A DNA stretch of 64,000 nt, from assembly GCF_014204535.1 (NCBI RefSeq), contig NZ_JACHLR010000002.1, forward strand, positions 1-64,000, read 5' to 3'. Both the position numbers and the translations under genes were made by a program. The notes below the pieces were generated by a model. It ran no database searches. It saw nothing but the letters and a program-made list of their open reading frames with translations, and was not told where the DNA came from. This document shows positions 7,524 through 15,505 of this stretch, piece after piece (position 1 is the stretch's first letter; every line of letters begins with the position of its first letter). This stretch comes from Novosphingobium chloroacetimidivorans (GTDB taxonomy: Bacteria > Pseudomonadota > Alphaproteobacteria > Sphingomonadales > Sphingomonadaceae).

Positions 7524-9049
7524 CGTTTCAAGCCGACTCGCGAGATTTCGACCCGGTTGGCGAAATCGTGGGCCAACCGATCGAGTTCCGACCATCGGTC
7601 GGCGATCCGGAGGATTATCCGCTTCAAGTGCTCCCGGCGCGCCTCGCGGACTGCATTCGGGGCCTCGCCGACACGGTGCAGCTTCCCGTCTCGATTGCAG
7701 CCCAAGCGATCCTCGGCGCCTGCGCGCTGGTGACGCAAACTCGTATCGATGTTGAGATGCCCACCGGCGAGATCATTCCGACGTCCCTGTTCCTCTTCAC
7801 GGTGGCTGCGAGCGGTGATCGCAAGTCGAGTTGCGACAAGAAAGCGCTCGGGCCTGTGTACCGGCGCGAAAAGGAACTGCGGGAGGGATTCGAGGAGAAG
7901 CAGCAAAGTTTCACGATCGCGAAGGCCGCTTACGAACAGGCGGCTAAGACGGCCAAGGCGGGAAAGAAGAACAGGGCAGAGATCCAGTCGGCTTTGCAGG
8001 CATGCGGAAAGCCGCCAACTCCACCGGCACTACCCATGCTTCTGGTGGAAGAGCCGACAACCGAGGGGATCGTGAAGCTCCTTGACGAAGCGTACCCGTC
8101 GATCGGGTTGTTCTCGGACGAGGGCGCAGCGTTCCTCGGCGGCTATTCCATGCAGGACGAGCAACAGGCGAAGACCGGAGCGGTGCTGTCGCAGCTGTGG
8201 GATGGCAAGCCGATCAAGCGGGTGCGCGGCACCGATGTCACCAAGATCCTCGACGGGCGCCGCATGTCGCTGCACCTGATGGTGCAGCCCGGCGTGGCGA
8301 TGAAGCTGTTCGGCAATAAGGCACTGCGCGACCAGGGCATGATGAGCCGCATGCTCATCACCTTCCCCAAGAGCATGAAGGGCCAGCGCCTATGGCGCGA
8401 GCCGACGCAAGAGGCGCTGGACGCGATCTCAGCCTACCAGTCCCGACTTACCAACCTGTTGCAAGGCCTGTTCTCACGAATGGATCCGGAGACACGCACG
8501 TTGGAGTTTTCGACGGTGCGGCTTCAACCCGAGGCGCGCTCCATGTGGATCCAGTTCAGCGATCACTTGGAGCGACAGCAGGGGCCAGATGGGGATCTCG
8601 CCGAGGTTAGCGACTTGGCGTCGAAGATGGCCCAACACGCGCTGCGGCTCGCCGCTGTGATCTCGTATTACCAATCAGGGGAAAACACGGCGAGGGAGGG
8701 CATATCTGCCGATGCTATGACCGCCGGGATCGCCTTGGGTGAGTTCTACCTCTCCGAGGCTCTACGTCTCTTCAATGCGGGCGCAGTCGACGCCGCCTCG
8801 GACAACGCTCAGGTACTTATCGAGTTCATCCGCAAGGAGCGTCTGGAGAAGGTGGGTAAGCGCTGGCTTAGCCAGAATGCACCCAAGAATGTTCGCCCGC
8901 ACACCGTGCTCAAGCAGGCGCTGGAGTTGGCTGTTGATGCGGGCCACCTCGTCCTGATTGCAGGCGGCGCCGACTTCATGGCGCGGGGGAAAAAACAGAA
9001 GTTCGAACGGAACGCCTACACCGTGGTCTATCCGGATGACGGTCGATGA
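7520..9049 (+). CDS. DUF3987 family replication protein
   Basis: A 509-residue protein of the DUF3987 type, usually found after a Toprim primase in phages and mobile elements and thought to be a replicative helicase-like ATPase. The Walker-A-like segment is VAASGDRKSS (about 91-100). A coiled-coil region (about 115-160) and an acidic LFSDEGAAFLGGY box follow. The start overlaps the primase stop by 4 bp. Confidence 0.85.
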   Translation: MTFQADSRDFDPVGEIVGQPIEFRPSVGDPEDYPLQVLPARLADCIRGLADTVQLPVSIAAQAILGACALVTQTRIDVEMPTGEIIPTSLFLFTVAASGDRKSSCDKKALGPVYRREKELREGFEEKQQSFTIAKAAYEQAAKTAKAGKKNRAEIQSALQACGKPPTPPALPMLLVEEPTTEGIVKLLDEAYPSIGLFSDEGAAFLGGYSMQDEQQAKTGAVLSQLWDGKPIKRVRGTDVTKILDGRRMSLHLMVQPGVAMKLFGNKALRDQGMMSRMLITFPKSMKGQRLWREPTQEALDAISAYQSRLTNLLQGLFSRMDPETRTLEFSTVRLQPEARSMWIQFSDHLERQQGPDGDLAEVSDLASKMAQHALRLAAVISYYQSGENTAREGISADAMTAGIALGEFYLSEALRLFNAGAVDAASDNAQVLIEFIRKERLEKVGKRWLSQNAPKNVRPHTVLKQALELAVDAGHLVLIAGGADFMARGKKQKFERNAYTVVYPDDGR

Positions 9050-9522
9050 CCTTTCAGCGCTTCAACGCCTCCGCAGCTGATCGGACCGAGCAGCCACAGG
9101 AACCGCCACCTTCGCTTCCGCGAGCCCTCGATCAGCGCCTCGCCGACGCTCAATCGGCAATAGACGCATTGGAATGCCAGGCGCAGCCACACGGCCTTTC
9201 TGAAGCTCGTTGGTATGAGCTGCTGAAGGATTTGCGCCATGTCAGCGATCAGTGGCTCGATCTCGGACTCGGCTGCGGTTGGTCGCTGCTGGATCTTTTC
9301 GGCTGCCCTCCGACACTGTCGGGCCGTGTCGGGCTGATGGGGGTCGTTGTGCTCCTGCGAGGCCGCTCGATCGAAAGCATAGATCAAGATCGCATCGTGA
9401 TCGCCAACCGGCTCGGCCCCCCGAATGTATTCTACCGCCAATCGCCGGGCGTGTCCGTCCCCTTCGATCGATCGGGCGCGCGCCTGGTCTGGGACATTCT
9501 TAATCAAGGTGAGAAGGAATGA
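9046..9522 (+). CDS. Hypothetical early phage protein
   Basis: A 158-residue protein with no recognised domain. It starts with an ATG overlapping the previous stop (ATGA). The middle holds a Trp-rich stretch, WYELLKDLRHVSDQW, and a hydrophobic GLMGVVVLLRG strand. It ends directly at the TGTAGCA repeat block. Confidence 0.65.
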   Translation: MTFQRFNASAADRTEQPQEPPPSLPRALDQRLADAQSAIDALECQAQPHGLSEARWYELLKDLRHVSDQWLDLGLGCGWSLLDLFGCPPTLSGRVGLMGVVVLLRGRSIESIDQDRIVIANRLGPPNVFYRQSPGVSVPFDRSGARLVWDILNQGEKE

Positions 9523-9869
9523 TTGTAGCAGCTGTAGCAAGTGTAGCAGTATCCCCCGAAAAGGGCGGTTTTCTGCGGGTCCAGCCCTGCTGTAGCTACA
9601 GTGGTGCAACAGTAGCTGCTACACTTCCGTGTTTGTCGTCAGCGACTGTCAGTGACCCATTCCCACGTAGTCTAAGAACGGCAGAGTTCTGCCATTCAGC
9701 AGCAGGGGCGCCTGAACGCCTTGTGCGTGTAAATCGGGGTGGCGGTGGGGGGTCACCCTCTCCGGCTTCGCCGTCGAGAGGGTGCCCAACCCGTCAAGAC
9801 CGCCTTGGGGGTGCAGAGCAAGGTAGTTGCGATGAAGTGGGAATATCCTGGGGCGAGTTGAAGCTGTGA
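9519..9869 (+). CDS. Doubtful ORF spanning the repeat block
   Basis: A possible 116-residue frame coupled by ATGA to the previous gene and overlapping the next GTG start. It would fill an otherwise 343-bp gap, which is the only argument for it. The translation is low-complexity at the start (VAAVASVAV, forced by the DNA repeats) and Ser/Gly/Arg-rich later. It may simply be an origin or regulatory stretch. Confidence 0.25.
   Translation: MIVAAVASVAVSPEKGGFLRVQPCCSYSGATVAATLPCLSSATVSDPFPRSLRTAEFCHSAAGAPERLVRVNRGGGGGSPSPASPSRGCPTRQDRLGGAEQGSCDEVGISWGELKL
9524..9548 (+). repeat. Three 9-bp TGTAGCA iterons
   Basis: TGTAGCA occurs at 9524-9530, 9533-9539 and 9542-9548 with an exact 9-bp period. 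Related inverted motifs follow near 9589-9601 (a GCTGTAGCTACAG palindrome) and at 9611-9623. The cluster is just downstream of the primase/DUF3987 genes, so it could be the phage replication origin. A coding-constraint explanation is also possible. Confidence 0.5.
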
Positions 9870-10063
9870 GGGGGTCTCTCACCCGCTTCTCGGCGCTGAT
9901 GCAGGAGCCCGACCCGGCTAACGCCCGCCGGGCGGCTCGAGAGGCGTGGCACTCGCACGGGCTGATCCTGATCAATCCCGAATGGCTGAATGGCTGGGCT
10001 GATCGGTGCCAGGCCGAACTCCTGGCCGAGAAGTGTCATGGCAAGCGGAAGGTACAATCGTGA
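9866..10063 (+). CDS. Small hypothetical phage protein
   Basis: A 65-residue protein from a GTG start. The segment ARRAAREAWHSHGLILINPEW and a second helix NGWADRCQAELLAE give it a credible folded look. No domain was recognised. It is coupled to the next gene through an overlap at 10060-10063. Confidence 0.6.
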   Translation: MRGSLTRFSALMQEPDPANARRAAREAWHSHGLILINPEWLNGWADRCQAELLAEKCHGKRKVQS

Positions 10064-10329
10064 GCGGCGACCCATCGCGCCGCCCTTCGAACGAGCGGGT
10101 GCGCGTCAACGTGTCGCTCGACGCCGAGGTATGGATCGAATGCACCGCGTGCCTCGGAGATGGCTGGACGCTCAACGGACGGTTCTACCAGCCCCGCGAC
10201 GCCCGCAAGCTCACATGCCAGCGCTGCAAGGGTCACGGCGCCGAGCGCGTCCTCGCCATCCACCGTCATCCGAATAGCCGCATCATCCCTGGGCCGACTG
10301 GCTGGGCCGCAACCAAGAGTGGGAGCTGA
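10060..10329 (+). CDS. Zinc-ribbon small protein
   Basis: An 89-residue protein with two cysteine pairs, CTACLGDG and CQRCKGHG, as in DnaJ-type or rubredoxin-like zinc ribbons (C-x2-C-x-G-x-G). GTG 10060 overlaps the previous TGA and is preferred to the in-frame ATG at 10006, which lies inside the upstream gene. It probably binds one zinc ion; its partner is unknown. Confidence 0.7.
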   Translation: MSGDPSRRPSNERVRVNVSLDAEVWIECTACLGDGWTLNGRFYQPRDARKLTCQRCKGHGAERVLAIHRHPNSRIIPGPTGWAATKSGS

Positions 10330-10332
10330 ACA

Positions 10333-10557
10333 ATGGGACGTCCGAAGAAGCCCGATCCGCTCGAGCAGGCGCAGCGCCTGGCGGCAGTCAAGATCATGGT
10401 CCGAGACATGGCTGGTGCCATGCCGACCATGGCCAGAGACTTGCGGCGCAACGCCTGTGAGACGCTCGACGACATCATCGGGGAACTGACGGCGCCGGCT
10501 CGCGCGAAGGCGGCAAAGGAACTCCGGAACAATCTCATCAGCGAAGGGGCACAGTAA
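10333..10557 (+). CDS. Small hypothetical phage protein
   Basis: A 74-residue helical protein (MGRPKKPDPLEQAQRLA start) with no recognised domain. It is tightly packed between its neighbours (3 bp and 1 bp gaps), in step with the early operon. Confidence 0.65.
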   Translation: MGRPKKPDPLEQAQRLAAVKIMVRDMAGAMPTMARDLRRNACETLDDIIGELTAPARAKAAKELRNNLISEGAQ

Positions 10558-10558
10558 A

Positions 10559-11497
10559 ATGGGTGGCAACAGGAAGCGGACTGGCGCCAAGAAGGTAGCT
10601 GCGAACGCGGGTCAGATGCCGATTGATGAATTGGTAGAGGGTCCGACGCCCGAACAGTCCGATCGGGTCAATTACCAGAAAACCACTCACACAGATGAGA
10701 TGGGCGCGAAGGTGGGGTTCGGCTACAGGCGCGAGCCATGGTTCGAGACGCTCAACCGGGCGAGCGCTAACGCGATCACCCGAGATGAGCTGCTGGCGCT
10801 ACGGTTCTACCGGGCTGCCTTCGATCGTTGCGAACGGTCGCCGACCAAGAGCTGCTTGAACGTTGGCGTAGGTGGCGGCCTTCGCGATCCGGGTAGCTCG
10901 ATCGTCAGCTCAACACCCGCTATTGTCGAGGCCAGGCGCAAGGTGCGGCTTTGCGAGTCTGTGCTGGGCTCGTGGCTGGTCACAGTGCGTGCGGTTGCCC
11001 TTCAGGATCGTTCGTTTAGCGACATCGCGATCGAGCGGTTCGGCGGCCGGAAGCAGGACTGGATCATCGTCGACGAGCCCGTGCTGAAGGACGGAAGACC
11101 TGTAAAGGTCGGCGGCAAGGTGCTGACGGCACCGGTCACCCGCGAGAAGATTGTGCCCCGCTCCGGGCGCCATCGTGAGACAATCCGCCAAGAGTTCTAC
11201 GCAGGGCTGCGGCTGCTGACAAAGCAGGTTCGGACGCTCGTATCGACACCGGGTATCGAAGAGATCTGGGTCGAGCCTGGCGTGAGATCAGCTAGCATCC
11301 GCCGCGGTGTAGCTGCTCCCAATGGTCTCTATCGGCTGTGGGGGAACTCGGATCGCATCGACGACGTGCTGAGCCGCCTGCGGGCGAAGCACGGCGACGG
11401 CCTCGACTTCGCGACGCCGGCTGACGCGCGGACGGCATTGGACGAGGCTGACGGCGGGATGCTGTTGCGGCTGAGCGAACAGGAGCTGTCGCGGTGA
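10559..11497 (+). CDS. Hypothetical DNA-binding-like phage protein
   Basis: A 312-residue protein, the last of the early rightward operon. Residues about 130-170 include LVTVRAVALQDRSFSDIAIERFGGR, which looks like an HTH helix pair. The overall pattern resembles DUF6456-type proteins of alphaproteobacteria, but I am not sure. Placed just before the late genes, it might control the early-to-late switch; this is only positional inference. Confidence 0.65.
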   Translation: MGGNRKRTGAKKVAANAGQMPIDELVEGPTPEQSDRVNYQKTTHTDEMGAKVGFGYRREPWFETLNRASANAITRDELLALRFYRAAFDRCERSPTKSCLNVGVGGGLRDPGSSIVSSTPAIVEARRKVRLCESVLGSWLVTVRAVALQDRSFSDIAIERFGGRKQDWIIVDEPVLKDGRPVKVGGKVLTAPVTREKIVPRSGRHRETIRQEFYAGLRLLTKQVRTLVSTPGIEEIWVEPGVRSASIRRGVAAPNGLYRLWGNSDRIDDVLSRLRAKHGDGLDFATPADARTALDEADGGMLLRLSEQELSR

Positions 11498-11535
11498 TCG
11501 AAAGGGCGATCACGCCCCTAATGTTGCTACTCAGC

Positions 11536-12414
11536 TCAGGTGTCGACGGGCAAAGAATTGCACGCTTTAGGGACGGTGTCATGCGAGCGCAGGGTGATGA
11601 CGTATCCACTGCGTTCAACCGGCGCGACTTCGAAAGAGAAATACGTTCTGAACGAGATGGTGCCCAAGGTCTCATACTCGAGGTATCCAAAAACATGGAC
11701 TGGGTACTCCGGCAGCCGCCACATCGGGAGGGGCTTGATCTCAGTCGGCTCACCCACGGGGATCAGCTGCGGCGGCTGGTGATACCCTCGATCGAGGCAC
11801 CCTTCCGTGTATATCGGGCCGGTTCCGACGGTCCAACGTGCATCAGTTATCCGGCCATGACTTCGCCCATAATTGATAAGGGTAAGCGCGAGCTCAAAGT
11901 CATCGACCGCATGTGGGTCGGATCTTGCGCGGAAATCGGCGTCATGAACCTTGATGACCGCCCGCTCAGTCGCGATGAAAGCTTGATGCGTATCTTGTGC
12001 GGCTTTCGACCCAGCTGCTGCCTCGTCAGCACTCCGCTTGGTCTCGTCCGCAGCGCGCTTCGCGTAGACAGCTGCTGCGCTCGCCGCAGCGAGCGTGAAG
12101 GTCCCGATAATGCTTCCTACGATGCCGAAAAGCCAAGAGGCTTCGGCACTGCTCTGAGCGGCATCCGCCGCCTTCCACTGGGCGCAAAGATCGGAGTGTC
12201 GGTCGTCTGTTCCTTGCTTGCATGGCTTATCCAAGCGCGCGCTGTCATCCTTGTTTTGGACGGACGTTGGTCGCTGCGGCAAGGTGCTCTTCAGCTGCTG
12301 CTGACGTTGCCGCTGTTGATCGGGCCGGGCATTCTTTGGTGGCGCAGCAGCACATAGGGCGCCGGCCGCCAATGTGACCGCAAGTATTCGGTACGCGCTG
12401 CCCATGCGAATCAA
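11536..12414 (-). CDS. Membrane-anchored hypothetical protein, antisense to neighbours
   Basis: A 292-residue protein with an N-terminal signal or anchor (YRILAVTLAAGALCAAAPP), a Gln/Arg-rich linker, and a strong membrane segment WLFGIVGSIIGTFTLAAASA (about 94-113). An Ala/Glu coiled coil (about 115-145) and a C-terminal beta-rich domain follow. Many phages carry similar anchored proteins of unknown role. It is transcribed against both the early and late operons, as expected of a cargo gene expressed from the lysogen. The opposite-strand open frame here lacks protein-like composition. Confidence 0.75.
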   Translation of the reverse strand: MIRMGSAYRILAVTLAAGALCAAAPPKNARPDQQRQRQQQLKSTLPQRPTSVQNKDDSARLDKPCKQGTDDRHSDLCAQWKAADAAQSSAEASWLFGIVGSIIGTFTLAAASAAAVYAKRAADETKRSADEAAAGSKAAQDTHQAFIATERAVIKVHDADFRARSDPHAVDDFELALTLINYGRSHGRITDARWTVGTGPIYTEGCLDRGYHQPPQLIPVGEPTEIKPLPMWRLPEYPVHVFGYLEYETLGTISFRTYFSFEVAPVERSGYVITLRSHDTVPKACNSLPVDT

Positions 12415-12548
12415 GCCCCCTGCAAGGTTGTCTCTGAAGCAGTGCTAAGAGTCTACCGGCCAACATGCGGCTAGGGCTTGCGCCGGGGCAGCGCATGTGT
12501 GTATATCACCAGCATCTTGAGTTGCGCCCACCCAAGCGCGTGTAGCAG

Positions 12549-12573
12549 CCCGCCCGAACACGGCGGGTTTTTT
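12549..12573 (+). terminator. Rho-independent terminator
   Basis: CCCGCC (12549-12554) pairs with GGCGGG (12562-12567), followed by six T. It is upstream of the late operon and in its direction, so it may attenuate read-through into the late genes. Confidence 0.75.
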
Positions 12574-12595
12574 CATGGTTATCGCGGAGGCGGAC

Positions 12596-12853
12596 ATGCA
12601 GCGCTTCTGCTCGCGGGCATTGGCCGCGCTGTTCTTCCTCGCAATGGAAGCGGTCACGAATTGGCTGCTGCTATCGGCCGCGGAGTCATTCATCAGATGG
12701 GACTGGGCCGTCATCCACGACGCCGCACTCGGCCGAGCGATCTGGCTGCTGTTCATAGCCATCGGGGCGAAGGCCGCTATGCGGCGTGCAATGGAGATAG
12801 CTAACCGGCACATACGGAAGACGGCCAATGCCCAGCCGTCCCCCACCGCTTAA
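12596..12853 (+). CDS. Small two-segment membrane protein
   Basis: An 85-residue protein with two hydrophobic stretches (ALAALFFLAMEAVTNWLLLSA and AIWLLFIAIGAKAAM). ATG 12596 is chosen because GGAGG lies 5 nt upstream and an earlier ATG is inside the terminator tail. It could be holin-like by size and topology, but its place before HNH/terminase is also usual for small unknown phage membrane proteins. Confidence 0.6.
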   Translation: MQRFCSRALAALFFLAMEAVTNWLLLSAAESFIRWDWAVIHDAALGRAIWLLFIAIGAKAAMRRAMEIANRHIRKTANAQPSPTA

Positions 12854-13139
12854 GCAGCGGCCCCGGCAGAAAGCCTGGTCCACCACACACAAGAGCAGGC
12901 AAGAGCGCGGATACGGGCGGGCGCATGAGTTGATGAGGGAGCAGGTGCTGGCTGATGAGCCACTGTGCAGGCCATGCGCCAAGCAGGGCCGAGTGACGCA
13001 GGCCACCATAGCCGACCACATCAAGCCCAAGGCTGAAGGCGGCACCGACGACCGCGAGAACTACCAGCCCATCTGCGATCTCTGCCACGTCTTGAAGACG
13101 GCGGCTGAGGCGAAGCGGGCTAAGGCGAGGAAGGCGTGA
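12828..13139 (+). CDS. HNH endonuclease
   Basis: A 103-residue HNH nuclease. Zinc cysteines are in CRPC and CDLC, and the HNH core is ADHIKPKAEGG followed by ENYQPIC. In HK97-type cos phages an HNH protein next to the terminases is needed for DNA cleavage during packaging. It precedes the small terminase with a 181-bp gap. It overlaps the small membrane protein gene by 26 bp. Confidence 0.93.
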   Translation: MPSRPPPLKQRPRQKAWSTTHKSRQERGYGRAHELMREQVLADEPLCRPCAKQGRVTQATIADHIKPKAEGGTDDRENYQPICDLCHVLKTAAEAKRAKARKA

Positions 13140-13320
13140 TGAGTGAGGGCGGAGCATCCGCTCCATCGCGTCGGCTGTCACTGGAAACGGTTGCCAGTGC
13201 CGCCCCAGGGGTAGGGTGGGTCTAAAGTCACAGGGCATTCGCCTCAGGACCGTTGGGTCAGGTCTTTTTTTGCACGTGCGATTTGAACTTCTGGGTCGCT
13301 AAAGAATTCGGAGACCCGCA
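13140..13320. other. Gap between HNH and small terminase; possible cos region
   Basis: No gene is seen. A short GACC/GGTC hairpin followed by T7 lies around 13240-13272 and may be a weak terminator. In relatives, cos sites lie close to the HNH/terminase genes, so this gap is a candidate, but no known cos sequence was recognised. Confidence 0.3.
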
Positions 13321-13740
13321 ATGCAACGAGGCCGGAAAGCCGAAACGCCTTCAAGCAAGCTGGCACGCGGCACCTTTCAGCCGGTGCGCGATGGCGGCAA
13401 AACCGAGATCATCGTCCCTGGTGATCCGCCGATGCGGCCGGACTACCTGACGGCCGACGCGATCGATGTCTGGCAGGAGGTTCTTGGGCGGGTGATGGCC
13501 GCCGGGGTGACCGAAGTCGATAGTGCACTGCTTGCCCGGTATTGCTCGCTCGAAGCGCTGGTGCGCAAGGCGTTCAAGGCCGACGAAGAGCCACCTCCAG
13601 CGGCATACCTGACAGTCTTGCGCCAGTACGAAGAACTGCTGCGCATCGCCGGCCCAAAGAGCCGCGTAGGAAGCGGAGGTGGCGCTGATGCCGCGAAGTC
13701 CGGCAACCCGTTTAAGCGCAACGGACACGGGGCACGCTAA
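13321..13740 (+). CDS. terS: Small terminase subunit, P27 family
   Basis: A 139-residue DNA-recognition subunit of the packaging motor. The P27-type pattern is visible: an N-terminal basic stretch, PGDPPMRPDYLTADAIDVWQ, then VTEVDSALLARYCSLEA and a final helix with Pro-rich turn. It precedes and overlaps terL by 53 bp. Confidence 0.88.
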   Translation: MQRGRKAETPSSKLARGTFQPVRDGGKTEIIVPGDPPMRPDYLTADAIDVWQEVLGRVMAAGVTEVDSALLARYCSLEALVRKAFKADEEPPPAAYLTVLRQYEELLRIAGPKSRVGSGGGADAAKSGNPFKRNGHGAR

Positions 13741-15505
13741 GGATTACGCTGCGATCGCGCTGGCGTACGCGAAAGCGGCAGCCGGCGACAAGAAGCAGAA
13801 CCGCCATTGCAAGTGGGTCCGGCTGGCAGCGCAGCGGCACCTCGACGATCTGAAACGCGCCAAGAACAAGACCTGGGGCTATTACTTCGATCCGTGGCAC
13901 GCAAATGACGTCTGCGACTTCGCCGAGAAGCTGCCGCACGTAGAGGGCGTTTGGGACACGCCGACGATCACGCTGGAGCCGTTTCAGGTATTCGTGCTTG
14001 CGATGGTGTTCGGGTGGCGCCGGCACGACACGGGCGGACGCCGGTTCACTTCGGTCTACGAAGAGGTAGCACGCAAGAACGCGAAGTCGACAAAGACGGC
14101 GCTGGTGTCGCTCTACTGCCTCGCTTGTGAGAACGAGCCAGGTCCGCAGGTGCTGACAGCGGCGACCACGTTCGACCAAGCCAGGAAGGTGTTCAATCCG
14201 GCCAAGCGCATGGTCGAGAAGATGCCCGATCTACAGGAGGCATTCGGGCTTACTCCCTGGGCCAAGTCGATCACCTGCGCGGACAACGGCGGCTACATGC
14301 AGCCGATGCACGCGAAGGCGAAAAGCCAGGACGGGCACAACCCGCATCTGGTGACGATGGACGAGCTGCACGCTCACTCCGATCGAGGCCTTTTCGATGT
14401 CATGAACTCGGCATTCGGTGCGCGGCGCAATCCGCTCATGTGGATCATCACGACCGCCGGCTTCAATCTGCATGGCGTTTGCTACGAGCAGCGCACGATG
14501 GCGACCAAGGTGCTGGAGCGCACGGTCACCGCCGAGCACATTTTCGCGATCATCTTCACACTGGATCGCGCCGAGGACTACGGCGACGATCGCAAGGTCG
14601 GCGACGACCCGTACGACGCCAGCAAGTGGATCAAGGCGAACCCGCTGATGGAGGCCTCGCGGCCTCTGCGCGACGAGGTCGCCAAGCGCGCGATCGAGGC
14701 GAAGGCGAGCCCGGCTGCCGAGGGCGAATTCAAGACGAAGCACCTGAATATCTGGCTGGGCGCCGCATCGGCCTGGCTGAACGTCACGCAGTGGCTGCTC
14801 TGCTCCGATGACACGCTGACGCTCGACGACTTCGCCGGGCTCGACTGCTACATCGGCGCCGACCTTTCGAACGTGGACGATCTCTCGGCAATTGTGCTCG
14901 CGGCCGAGACGCCGAGCGGACAGTTGCTGGTGAAGACGTGGTTCTACGTGCCGGAAGCGCGCCTCGGAAGCGTCGACAACTCGCTTAAGCAGGTGACGGC
15001 GCTCTACAAGCAGTGGGTTGCCGAGGGGGCGCTGATCGCGACCCCCGGCGACTTCATCGACCACCGCGTCATCGAGCAGCAGATCCGGGACCTGAAGGAC
15101 GCTCTGGCCGTGCGTCGCGCCACCTTCGACCAGTGGAACAGCGGTCTCGCGATGGCCTCGCGGCTGAACGAGGATCTGGACGACGGTACCGGCTTCGCAG
15201 TGCAGCTGGCCAAGAACGCCAAGAACGTCACCGACCCGGCAAAGGCCATCGAGGCCCGGGTCAAGGCCGGGCCATCCCGGCTTCGCCACGACGGCAATCC
15301 CGTCATGAAATGGATGATCGGCAACGCGGTGGTCGACCGGCGCACGGACGGCAGCATCCTTCCCAAGAAGGAAACCGCGAACAGTCCGAACAAGATCGAC
15401 GGGGTAGACGGCATGATCAACGCGACCGCCCCGATGATGCAGCCGGACAATGACGACGGCGCGCTCGACGACTTCATCGCGCAGCACAAGAAGGCTGCTG
15501 CCTGA
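13688..15505 (+). CDS. terL: Large terminase subunit
   Basis: A 605-residue ATPase/nuclease that packages DNA into the prohead (HK97-like Terminase_1 family). The variant Walker A is VARKNAKSTKTA (about 123-134), and Walker B ends in LVTMDELHAH. The C-terminal RNase-H-like nuclease part begins with CYIGADLSNVDDLSA. The start at 13688 is preferred because GGAGG lies at 13675-13679. It is followed by the portal gene in TGATG overlap. Confidence 0.96.
   Translation: MPRSPATRLSATDTGHAKDYAAIALAYAKAAAGDKKQNRHCKWVRLAAQRHLDDLKRAKNKTWGYYFDPWHANDVCDFAEKLPHVEGVWDTPTITLEPFQVFVLAMVFGWRRHDTGGRRFTSVYEEVARKNAKSTKTALVSLYCLACENEPGPQVLTAATTFDQARKVFNPAKRMVEKMPDLQEAFGLTPWAKSITCADNGGYMQPMHAKAKSQDGHNPHLVTMDELHAHSDRGLFDVMNSAFGARRNPLMWIITTAGFNLHGVCYEQRTMATKVLERTVTAEHIFAIIFTLDRAEDYGDDRKVGDDPYDASKWIKANPLMEASRPLRDEVAKRAIEAKASPAAEGEFKTKHLNIWLGAASAWLNVTQWLLCSDDTLTLDDFAGLDCYIGADLSNVDDLSAIVLAAETPSGQLLVKTWFYVPEARLGSVDNSLKQVTALYKQWVAEGALIATPGDFIDHRVIEQQIRDLKDALAVRRATFDQWNSGLAMASRLNEDLDDGTGFAVQLAKNAKNVTDPAKAIEARVKAGPSRLRHDGNPVMKWMIGNAVVDRRTDGSILPKKETANSPNKIDGVDGMINATAPMMQPDNDDGALDDFIAQHKKAAA

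Noticed and set aside
11494-12357. Plus-strand 287-residue open frame opposite the membrane protein gene
   Set aside because: The minus-strand frame has a signal sequence, a clean membrane segment and a coiled coil, while the plus-strand translation is not protein-like.
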